Below are positions 56,289 to 64,000 of a stretch of DNA of 64,000 nucleotides, piece after piece; position 1 is the stretch's first letter; the number at the start of each line of letters is the position of its first letter. The notes under the pieces were generated by a model. That model was not told where the DNA came from. It made no database searches and saw only the letters and a program-made list of their open reading frames with translations. The stretch covers positions 402,999,397 through 403,063,396 of the forward strand of contig CM053030.1 in the NCBI GenBank assembly GCA_028564925.1, written 5' to 3'. The position numbers and the translations under genes were made by a program. The DNA comes from Lithobates sylvaticus. Its lineage: Eukaryota; Chordata; Amphibia; Anura; Ranidae.

Positions 56289-59200
56289 ATGACAGAGGCC
56301 AACAGAGCGGTTTCTCCACTGGACATGTTATGTCAGCAGGTGTCTGCCCTCACGGAAGCGGTACAGAAACTACAGGAAGGTTATGCTCAAGTCGATACTC
56401 GACTCCAACAATTGACCACGGCCGCCCCTCTAGCAAGTTCAGCTTCCGGGTCTACTAGTGGGACTTCTGCACCTCAAGCTCAACCTCCACCTGCCATGAT
56501 GATGGCCGTGCCTGAACCCAAGGTACCAATTCCAGAACGATTTTCGGGTGATCGCAGGAAGTTCAGGTCCTTCAAAAATGCTTGTTCCCTGTACCTTGCC
56601 CTGCAACCCCGAACCTTTTCCTCAGAGATTGTCAAAGTCGGGTTTATCATCTCCCTTCTATCCGAGGAACCCCAATCTTGGGCCCATGGTCTCATGGAAC
56701 AAAGGAACCCTCTCCTTAATACTGTTGATACATTTTTTGAAGCAATGGGCCAACTCTACGATGACCCCCAACGTAAGGCCACGGCTGAGGCCACCCTGCA
56801 TACCCTCTCTCAGGGGAAGAGGCCTGTAGAGGACTATACGGCGGAGTTCCGCAAATGGTCTGCCGATACCACCTGGAATGAGGCAGCCCTCCTCTACCAG
56901 TATCGACTGGGATTAAGGGAGAGTCTGAAGGACGAGTTAGCCCGGGTGGAGCCTCCTACTTCGTTGGAGGAGTTGATCCAGGTAGCCACCAAACTGGATC
57001 GACGTATGCGGGAACGTCGCTCAGAACGTATACAAGGGTCCCGACCAATATGGGTTTCCCCAAGGATGCCAGCTGCTTATCCGACCGTCCCATCCGGTCC
57101 ATCGGCCCCTGAAGGGGAACCAATGCAGTTGGGTTTAGTCCGTTCCCGCCTTACCCAGGAAGAACGGCAACGAAGACGGAGATCCAATCTGTGCCTCTAT
57201 TGTGGGGGTTCAGGACATTTCCTCCTGAATTGTCCCATCCGGCCTAGTAAGTTGCCACCTCAGCCTTTCATGAATTGTCAAGCCGTCAATCGGGCCCAAA
57301 CTTATGTGACTCTTTCTGTTTCCCTACAGCTAGCGGGAAGGAAGATCCGGCTACCAGCCGTGATTGACTCAGGGGCTTGCAGCTGCTTCCTGGATATCTC
57401 TATCGCCAAGGAATGGCACATTCCTTGCCTCAACAAGACAAATCCTCTATTGGTCCATTTGGCTGATGGGTCCCTTCCACAATCTGGTCCAGTAACTCAG
57501 GAGACTTCACCTATCCTCACCACCACAGATTCCGGCCACCAAGAGTTTCTACGGTTTGATCTTATATCTTCTCCAATGTTTCCAATTATCCTTGGACTTC
57601 CTTGGCTGCAAGCTCATGACCCCCAAATTCACTGGAATAGGAAGGAGGTCTCCTTCTCATCACCATATTGTCACCAACACTGCATCTCTCCAACTCCCTG
57701 CTCTGTCCTATCGGTCATCTCGACATCAGAGAATCTTCAACACATTCCCCCGGTCTATCAGGACTTTAAAGATGTCTTTGACAAAAAGAAGGCCGACCAT
57801 CTACCACCACATCGGGCCTATGATTGCCCCATCGAATTGCTCACAGGCTCCGCAATTCCCTTTGGGCGCATATTTCCTCTGTCAGAGACCGAACTAAAGG
57901 CCCTCAAGGCCTATATTGATGAGAATCTCGAGAAGGGCTTTATCCGGCCATCCACCTCTCCAGCAGGGGCTGGTATTTTCTTCGTTGGGAAGAAAGATGG
58001 TTCACTCAGGCCCTGCGTTGATTATCGAGAACTTAATAAAATCACTATCAAGAACCGATATCCTCTACCACTTATTCCTGAACTCTTCCAGCGGTTCCGG
58101 TCAGCTAAAGTTTTCTCTAAACTCGACTTAAGGGGTGCCTACAACCTTGTCAGAATCCGTGCAGGGGATGAGTGGAAGACGGCCTTCAGGTCTCGCTTTG
58201 GCCACTATGAATACTTGGTGATGCCATTTGGCCTATGTAATGCTCCAGCCACTTTTCAGCACCTGGTTAATGACATTTTTAGAAAATATTTGGATGACTT
58301 TTTAGTCGTGTACCTAGACGACATTCTCGTTTTTTCAGCCACTCTGGAACTACATCGGGAACATGTCAGAAAGGTCCTCACCATCCTCAGAGCCCATCAG
58401 CTCTATCTTAAAGCTGAGAAGTGCGAGTTTGAAAGATCTACCGTACAGTTTCTGGGGTTCATCATCTCCACTAAAGGCACCTCCATGGACCCACAAAAGG
58501 TCAAGGCAGTGGTAGACTGGCCACCTCCTAAGGATAAAAGAGCTGTACAGAGATTCATCGGTTTTGCCAATTTTTACAGGAGGTTCATCGCCGGTTTCTC
58601 TGCCATTGTGAGTCCAATCACCCAACTGACCCGCCTACACAGCCGTTTTCAGTGGTCCCAGGAGGCCCAGGAAGCTTTTGTCAAACTAAAGACCCTCTTC
58701 ACGTCTGCTCCTATCCTACGGCACCCAGACCCACTGCTACCTTTCGTCCTGGAAGTGGACGCCTCGGAGTCAGCCACAGGCGCCATCCTCTCCCAACGCC
58801 ATGGGCCGAAAGCCCTGCTGCACCCAGTGGCCTTCGCCTCCCGAAGGCTCAATCCGGCCGAGAAGAACTATGAGGTTGGTGATCGGGAGCTATTGGCCAT
58901 TAAATCCGCGCTGGAGGAGTGGAGATACCTCCTCGAAGGAGCAGTCCACCCAATTACCATTTTTACAGACCATAAAAATCTTGAATACCTTCGCACTGCT
59001 AAACGCTTAAGACCCCGTCAAGCCCGTTGGGCACTCTTCTTTTCAAGGTTCACATTCCACATTTCCTATCGGCCAGGGTCAAAGAACGGCAAGGCAGATG
59101 CTCTATCCCGTATCTTCCCAGAGTCCTCGCAGGTATCAGAACCCAGCACCATTCTTACTCCTCAGAACTTTCTACTACTCACACCTACTGACCTGATCTC

Positions 59201-60800
59201 CACTCTATCCACCGCTTCGGCTCACTGCAAGGATTCCATTCTGGACACCCTAGAGAGACGTGAAGGTTTATTCTGGCTCCAAGACAAGATTTTCGTCCCT
59301 ACAGAGGTGAGACCTGTAGTCCTGAAAGCTCTACATGATCATAAACTAGCTGGGCACTTTGGGGTACGGAAAACAGCAGAACATATCTCTCGCACCTTTT
59401 GGTGGCCAGGCTGGAGAAGTGACTGCCAAAAATACGTATCCTCCTGTATTACATGTCAACGAAACAAGGGTCCTAGAGCAAAGCCATGGGGGTTACTAAG
59501 GCCTCTACCCATCCCAGAACGACCTTGGGCCGACATTTCGATGGATTTCATCGTGGAATTACCTCCATCACAAGGCTTCACCACTATCCTAGTGGTAGTG
59601 GATCGGCTGTCCAAAATGAGTCACTTTTTGCCCATGATCGGCACCCCCTCTGCCCTGGAGACCGCCAACATTTTTGTCAAGGAGGTTGTTAGACTCCATG
59701 GGGTACCCAAGAGCATCGTCTCGGATAGGGGCCCACAATTCACCTCAAAATTTTGGAAAGAACTTTGCAAAACCTTGGATATCAACATTTGTCTTTCATC
59801 TGCCTACCACCCACAAAGTAATGGACAAACTGAACGCACTAATCAAACTCTTGAACAATACTTACGATGTTTCTGTTCTTCCGCACAAGACGACTGGTCC
59901 TCTCTATTATCTTTTGCAGAATTTGCATATAATAACTCTTCCCATTCGACCACAAATCAGACTCCGTTTTGGGCTAACTTTGGGTTTCATCCATCTTTTC
60001 TCCCTAATGTTGTCTCTGAATCACGGGTGCCCGCTGTACAAGAACGGATAAGTTACATTCAAACCAACTTCAAAAGACTTCAAGACGCCATGCAACACGC
60101 CCAGGAAGGATATAAAAAGTATCACAACAAGGGGAGGAAGGAGAATCCTCATTTCAAGATTGGAGAGAAGGTATGGCTGGCAACTACCCATCTTAAGATC
60201 GCGTGTCCTGCAAAGAAGTTGGGTCCCAAGTTCATTGGACCATTCGAAATAAAGAAGATGGTAAACCCTGTGGCCTTTGAACTTGCCTTACCCAGTTCCT
60301 ACAGAATACACCCAGTATTCCATGCCTCCCTACTGAGACCCTTGGTCCCCAGTCCTTTCCCGAACAGAGAAGAGGTTCCTCCTCCACCTATAACAATTGA
60401 TGGAGTGGAAGAATACGAGGTAGAGTCGTTACTTGGCTGCAGGAAGGTGGGTCGTCAGCTTCAATTTTTAGTAAAATGGAAGGGCTATCCACCAGAGGAT
60501 AATTCTTGGGAACCATCCAGAAACTTCCATGCCCCAAGATTAATCAAGATCTTCCGACAAGAACACCCTGAATTGATGGAGAGCCTGGGCGTCCGGAGGC
60601 CGCCCCTCAGGGGGGGGCACTGTCAGGGCTTCCGTCCGCTGCGCACGCTAGTGCGCAGGCGCACGGGTTCAGCTTCCCGGCTCATAGCCAGTGACAGGGA
60701 GAAGATGCGGCGGCGCGTGCGCACTCGTGTTCCCGCCAAGCGGCGCGCGCGCATGCGCAGTAGCGCGGCATCACCTCATGTGACCTCAACGGCCCTATAA
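56289..60800 (+). CDS. Gag-pol polyprotein of the Gypsy element (fossil element part)
   Basis: One frame of 1503 codons. Parts in order, by approximate residue: coiled-coil-like N-terminus (to 45); gag capsid-like region (80-235); CCHC knuckle CLYCGGSGHF (302-315); aspartic protease with DSGA (360); reverse transcriptase with YLDD (675-678); RNase H (from about 820); integrase zinc-binding region (1016-1056) and catalytic core (about 1082-1182); chromodomain with FLVKWKGYPPEDNSWEP (about 1375-1425). The frame runs on about 60 codons into the 3' LTR. The chromodomain is expected to guide integration through chromatin marks. The start is the first ATG after the priming site. Confidence 0.95.
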   Translation: MTEANRAVSPLDMLCQQVSALTEAVQKLQEGYAQVDTRLQQLTTAAPLASSASGSTSGTSAPQAQPPPAMMMAVPEPKVPIPERFSGDRRKFRSFKNACSLYLALQPRTFSSEIVKVGFIISLLSEEPQSWAHGLMEQRNPLLNTVDTFFEAMGQLYDDPQRKATAEATLHTLSQGKRPVEDYTAEFRKWSADTTWNEAALLYQYRLGLRESLKDELARVEPPTSLEELIQVATKLDRRMRERRSERIQGSRPIWVSPRMPAAYPTVPSGPSAPEGEPMQLGLVRSRLTQEERQRRRRSNLCLYCGGSGHFLLNCPIRPSKLPPQPFMNCQAVNRAQTYVTLSVSLQLAGRKIRLPAVIDSGACSCFLDISIAKEWHIPCLNKTNPLLVHLADGSLPQSGPVTQETSPILTTTDSGHQEFLRFDLISSPMFPIILGLPWLQAHDPQIHWNRKEVSFSSPYCHQHCISPTPCSVLSVISTSENLQHIPPVYQDFKDVFDKKKADHLPPHRAYDCPIELLTGSAIPFGRIFPLSETELKALKAYIDENLEKGFIRPSTSPAGAGIFFVGKKDGSLRPCVDYRELNKITIKNRYPLPLIPELFQRFRSAKVFSKLDLRGAYNLVRIRAGDEWKTAFRSRFGHYEYLVMPFGLCNAPATFQHLVNDIFRKYLDDFLVVYLDDILVFSATLELHREHVRKVLTILRAHQLYLKAEKCEFERSTVQFLGFIISTKGTSMDPQKVKAVVDWPPPKDKRAVQRFIGFANFYRRFIAGFSAIVSPITQLTRLHSRFQWSQEAQEAFVKLKTLFTSAPILRHPDPLLPFVLEVDASESATGAILSQRHGPKALLHPVAFASRRLNPAEKNYEVGDRELLAIKSALEEWRYLLEGAVHPITIFTDHKNLEYLRTAKRLRPRQARWALFFSRFTFHISYRPGSKNGKADALSRIFPESSQVSEPSTILTPQNFLLLTPTDLISTLSTASAHCKDSILDTLERREGLFWLQDKIFVPTEVRPVVLKALHDHKLAGHFGVRKTAEHISRTFWWPGWRSDCQKYVSSCITCQRNKGPRAKPWGLLRPLPIPERPWADISMDFIVELPPSQGFTTILVVVDRLSKMSHFLPMIGTPSALETANIFVKEVVRLHGVPKSIVSDRGPQFTSKFWKELCKTLDINICLSSAYHPQSNGQTERTNQTLEQYLRCFCSSAQDDWSSLLSFAEFAYNNSSHSTTNQTPFWANFGFHPSFLPNVVSESRVPAVQERISYIQTNFKRLQDAMQHAQEGYKKYHNKGRKENPHFKIGEKVWLATTHLKIACPAKKLGPKFIGPFEIKKMVNPVAFELALPSSYRIHPVFHASLLRPLVPSPFPNREEVPPPPITIDGVEEYEVESLLGCRKVGRQLQFLVKWKGYPPEDNSWEPSRNFHAPRLIKIFRQEHPELMESLGVRRPPLRGGHCQGFRPLRTLVRRRTGSASRLIASDREKMRRRVRTRVPAKRRARMRSSAASPHVTSTAL
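60609..60617 (+). other. Polypurine tract
   Basis: A plus eight G three bases before the 3' LTR, the expected place for plus-strand priming. The run lies within the coding frame. Confidence 0.6.
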
Positions 60801-61364
60801 AAGGAGGGCCTCTGTGCCCAGACAGACGCTGGTTCGTCTGACAAGCTGCTTCCTGTTTGTATCCTGTACTTGACCCTTGAAGATTGTCTTACCTGTTGCC
60901 AAACCCGGATCGTCCTGACTACTCTGCCTTCTCCTGACCTTGACCTTTGGATTGCCTACTTGGATTTGCTACCTTCTCCTGCCCTGGACCTTTGGCCTGT
61001 ACCTTGGACCCTCTTCTGAATCTGCCAGTGTTTGATCCCTAGCCTGCCTTGGACTCTCCTGCTCAAGGATACCTTTGCACCTAATCTACCAGTGTTTGAC
61101 CCTCGGCCTGCATTTACCTAACCTGCCTGTGTTTGATCCCCAGTCTGTTTTGCTGTGTCTCAACTAGGAATTCGTGGACGTACTAACCTGCTCCAGTCTA
61201 CCCTTCTCTACAACATCAGGAGCCCACGCCTGGTCACCATCCCACCGGTGGCTTGTGCCTCTTGGTGCCAACCGTCCCTGTGTCACCTTCAGGGCAGTGG
61301 GCGCCGAGTCGCAAGGGTAACCGCTCTCGGCATCTTGGCCTCGGTGAGTACCTAGTTCATGACA
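60621..61364 (+). repeat. 3' LTR
   Basis: 744 bp, offset from the 5' LTR by exactly 5089 bp throughout and identical to it by eye. Confidence 0.95.
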
Positions 61365-61369
61365 TACTC
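61365..61369. repeat. Gypsy target-site duplication, right copy
   Basis: TACTC, matching 55527-55531. Confidence 0.85.
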
Positions 61370-61660
61370 GTTATTTTTGTATTGGATACTGTTTCATTAT
61401 ACTGTCTTGATGAATATATCTTTTACTACTGTAGAGCCTGACTGTAGTTATCTTCCTGAGGAAGCGTGCATGGACCCATGAAATGCGTCAAAGTCAAAGC
61501 AAGCATTCCACTTCCCAAACTTCATGGGAATGATAAGTGATGATATATGATATAATCCCATGTCCTTGTATTGTTTACATGCAATATTGTTGTCTTTTTA
61601 AACGTAATATATATTTTTTAACATTTGTAGAATAAAATATTGACTTTTTATATAAAAATG
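61370..61660 (+). repeat. Tail of an unclassified interspersed repeat
   Basis: It contains TTCCTGAGGAAGCGTGCATG and GAAATGCGTC at 61454-61488 and a GAATAAAATATTGAC poly(A)-type signal near 61630. With 55481-55531 it forms the site into which the Gypsy element inserted. Confidence 0.45.
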
Positions 61661-61744
61661 TGGTACGTTTAAAGTCCTTCTTTCTTTAGTTAGGGTTTTT
61701 TGGGATGAATTAGAGTGGAGACTGCAAGCCAGGCCTTCTCTCCA

Positions 61745-61970
61745 ACATCAGTGCCTTACCTCACAAATACGCTTCTGGAAGAATGGTCAAACATTCCCGT
61801 AGACACACTCCTAAACCTTGTGGACAGCCTTCCCAGAAGAGTGGAAGCTGTTATAGATGCAAATGGTAGGCCAACTCAATATTGAACCCTACGGACGAAG
61901 ACTGGGATGCCATTAAAGTTCATGTGCGTGTAAAGGCAGGTGTCCTAATACTTTTGGTAATATAGTGTAC
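61745..61970 (+). mobile_element. Tc1-like 3' end with transposase C-terminus
   Basis: 61760-61885 reads LTNTLLEEWSNIPVDTLLNL, then VDSLPRRVEAVIDANGRPTQY and a stop, the C-terminal end of a Tc1-like transposase. It ends ACTTTTGGTAATATAGTGTA. The upstream DDE catalytic region is absent. This is the uninterrupted counterpart of the copy at 25285. Confidence 0.88.
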
Positions 61971-61974
61971 ATTC

Positions 61975-62043
61975 TAATGTTATTTCTTGATTTTAATATG
62001 GCTACACCCACAGCAGCCATATTAAAATCAAGAAATAACATTA
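61975..62043. repeat. Perfect hairpin, 29-bp arms
   Basis: TAATGTTATTTCTTGATTTT starts the left arm (61975-62003), exactly complementary to 62015-62043, with an 11-base loop. It abuts the Tc1 terminus. Confidence 0.92.
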
Positions 62044-62057
62044 AGCTGAAAACAGGG

Positions 62058-62460
62058 ACTAGTCAAAGTGTTTAAAGACAATATATTTTAGGGGCTTTTT
62101 ACAATGAAATAAATACACTATAATGTTGATTTTTTTTTTATATTAGCTGGCTTGCTTTGGTCTGGTTAACAAAGTGACCTAGTCAAAGTGTTTAAAGATT
62201 TTGCACATACTCATTACAATATTTTGGAGGCATTTTTACAAAGTAAAAAAATATATAATGCAGATTATTTTTAAAAAGCTGGCTGGTTTGACTCCTGTTA
62301 ACAAGGTGTCCTAGTCAACGTTTAATTTAAGTTAAAGTGTTTGCACATACTCACTATAATATTTAGGGTGCTTTTTTCAGTAAAATGAATACACGTCAAT
62401 GTTTATTTTTTTTCTATATAATGCTGGCTGATGTTGGTCTTGTTCAAAATGTGGCCTATG
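62058..62460. repeat. Degenerate tandem array, unit about 120-130 bp
   Basis: Three diverged units begin with CTAGTCAAAGTGTTTAAAGA (or its TTAAGTTAAAGTGTTTG variant) and contain CACATACTCA, an A/T-rich middle and GCTGGCTKG. Confidence 0.75.
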
Positions 62461-62465
62461 TTTAA

Positions 62466-63422
62466 CCACTTCCCTACCCGCCCATAGTCATATGACGCCC
62501 ACAAGGTGGATCTCCCATCCTGGGTGGGCGTCATATGACGTCCTCCCATTCCCGGCCGCCTGGGGGGGCGTCGCTCGGGACCCGGTGCGAGTGCCCGGCG
62601 GCCGCGATGTCCGCCGGGCACCCGCGATTGCCCATTAAAACAACGGGACTGTGCGGGACCGTGGAGCTGTGTGTGTAAACACACAGCTCCATGTCCTATC
62701 AGCGGAGAGATCATGTGATCCCAGTACGGAGGAACACATGATCGGTCTCCTCCCCTTGAGTCCCCTCCCCCCACAGTTAGAATCACTCCTATAGGGAACA
62801 CATTAACCCCTGCAGCGCCCCCTAGTGTTAACCCCTTCCCTGCCAGTCACATTTACACAGTAATCAATGCAACTTTATAGCAACGATCGCTGTGTAAATG
62901 TGAATGGTTCCAAAAATGTGTCAAAAGTGTCCGAAGTGTCCGCCGCAATGTCGCAGTCACGAAAAAAAAATCGCAGATTGCCGCCATTACTAGTAAAAAA
63001 AAATGCAATAAATCTATCCCCTATTTTGTAGACGCGATAACTTTTGCGCAAACCGATCAATATACGCTTATTGCTATTCTTTTTACCAAAAATATGTAGA
63101 AGAATACGTATCGGCCTAAACTGAGTAAAAAAATAGTTTTTTTTAAAAAAAAAAATGGATATTTATTATAGCAAAAAGTCAAAAATATTGTGTTTTTTTT
63201 CAAAATTGTCGCTCTTCTTTTGTTTATAGCGCAAAAAATAAAACCCGCGGGGGCGATCAAATACCACCAAAAGAAAGCTCTATTTGTGGGAAAAAAAGGA
63301 CGTCAATTTTGTTTGGGTGTAACGTCGCACGACCGCGCAATTGTTAGTTAAAGCGACGCAGTGCCGAATCGCAAAAAGTGCTCTGGTAAGGAAGGGTGTA
63401 AAATGGCCCGGTGCTGAAGCGG
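62466..63422. mobile_element. piggyBac-like MITE, CCACTTC ends (957 bp)
   Basis: TTAA at 62462-62465 and 63423-63426. The ends read CCACTTCCCTACCCG and, from the right, CCGCTTCAGCACCGGGCC. It matches 26128-27116 along its length, including the GTCATATGACGCCCAC pair, the GGAGCTGTGTGTGTAAACAC palindrome and the AT-rich right half. A loss of the GCGCGCGC stretch near the left distinguishes it. No transposase. Confidence 0.87.
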
Positions 63423-63506
63423 TTAAAGACTGTGCACATGTATAGAGGCATACCCCACTTTTAAGAACACAGTGGGACCAGAGCATGTATGTAAAACAAA
63501 AATGTA

Positions 63507-64000
63507 CTTAAAGCGGTTGTATAGTCAAAAATGTAACTTTTACCTACAGGTAAGCCTATAATAAGGCTTACTTGTAGGTAAAAAAAATATCTGCTAAACC
63601 TGTATGGTTTAGGAGATATTCCCTGTGAAATGAGCCGCTGACTGCATCGGCGCATGCGCGATTCTCGGCCTAAAGCCCTTGCCGGAAAGAAGTCTCTCGT
63701 GCGCATGCACGGGAGTGACGACATCACGGCTCTAGCCACTCATAGCTCTGGAGTCGCGATACCCAGAAGACATGCCGAGGCAACATGACAGCTACCTCGG
63801 CGTGGACCAGTTGAGTTACCGACGCCTCATTCTAAGGTAAGTATTTCATAATGAGGTAGTATGCGGTGCATACTACCTCATTATGCCTTTTCCAAAAAAG
63901 TGTCAGCGGGTTTACTCCCGATTTAAAGTGAAGCAATGCCTTTTTTCACTTCTGGGGGATCAGGGGCTGTAGTGGGGGGTCAGTGGCTGTAGTGGGGCTG
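63507..64000. repeat. TTAA-started repeat cut by the window edge
   Basis: It begins TTAAAGCGGTTGTATAGTC. It contains two clear hairpins: TTTACCTACAGGTAAGCCT with its near-complement (63539-63583) and ATAATGAGGTAGTATGC with its complement (63849-63885). GCGCATGCGCGA and related CpG words follow the first hairpin. Its other end is outside the window. Confidence 0.55.

Larger units (their letters stand above)
55532..61364 (+). mobile_element. Gypsy element, Tf1/sushi-type chromovirus, looks whole
   Basis: A 5833-bp element: two 744-bp LTRs, a priming site directly after the 5' LTR, one long gag-pol frame with a C-terminal chromodomain, and a purine tract before the 3' LTR. TACTC flanks both sides. 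The LTRs read as identical and no break was noticed, so the insertion is very recent. Chromodomain, single long frame and apparent self-priming together place it with the Tf1/sushi group. It landed in the repeat family whose tails lie on either side. Confidence 0.95.

Noticed and set aside
56276-56290. tRNA primer site for the Gypsy element
   Set aside because: No match to a tRNA 3' end (which would give TGG at the start); complementarity to its own RNA 5' end explains it better.

Overview
The window reads as intergenic or intronic DNA from a large, AT-rich vertebrate genome, most likely a frog. It holds Tc1, hAT, PIF/Harbinger-type and TTAA-inserting DNA elements, L1- and L2-type LINE remnants, a chromodomain Gypsy element of the Tf1/sushi type and many TA microsatellites. 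I found no host gene, exon, tRNA or rRNA. Only two long coding regions are convincing and both belong to mobile elements. The organism call is inference from repeat content.

Layout. 1-6.8 kb: AT-rich DNA with a fold-back pair, an L2-type LINE 3' end, a Tc1 5' end, a solo LTR on the minus strand, TA microsatellites and one MITE. 6.8-17.5 kb: hairpin-rich short elements, Harbinger-type MITEs and a 2.3-kb hAT-like non-autonomous element with a minisatellite. 17.5-25.3 kb: three or four members of one Harbinger-type family, a retroposed insert with a 17-bp target duplication, and two TTAA elements that share one TTAA. 25.3-29.2 kb: a Tc1 3' end split by a TTAA MITE, a piggyBac-like MITE, and an L1-type LINE remnant split by a palindromic MITE.

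29.7-37.2 kb holds a 7.46-kb hAT transposon that looks whole: Ac-like ends, a perfect 8-bp target duplication, an uninterrupted 1075-residue BED-finger transposase on the minus strand, and a long tandem array on each side of the gene (147-bp and 64-bp units). 37.2-44.7 kb holds more TTAA elements, one interrupted by a 728-bp insert, a 462-bp tandem duplication and a truncated Gypsy LTR. 44.7-49.8 kb is a 5.1-kb TTAA-flanked element with no transposase but a 1.1-kb near-palindrome. 49.9-55.5 kb holds MITEs, an interrupted relative of the hAT element, a 42-base C run and a TATA-bearing repeat.

55.5-61.4 kb is a Tf1/sushi-type chromodomain Gypsy element that looks whole: 744-bp LTRs that read as identical, a 5-bp target duplication and one long gag-pol frame. 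The bases after the 5' LTR do not look like a tRNA primer site; ten of them are the exact complement of the predicted RNA 5' end, which suggests self-priming. The last 2.6 kb hold another Tc1 3' end, a perfect hairpin, a degenerate tandem array, a further piggyBac-like MITE and the start of a repeat cut by the window edge.

Nesting gives a relative order: the LINE, the Tc1 fragments and the hAT-related copy are older than the TTAA and palindromic MITEs inside them; the whole hAT and the Gypsy element look youngest.
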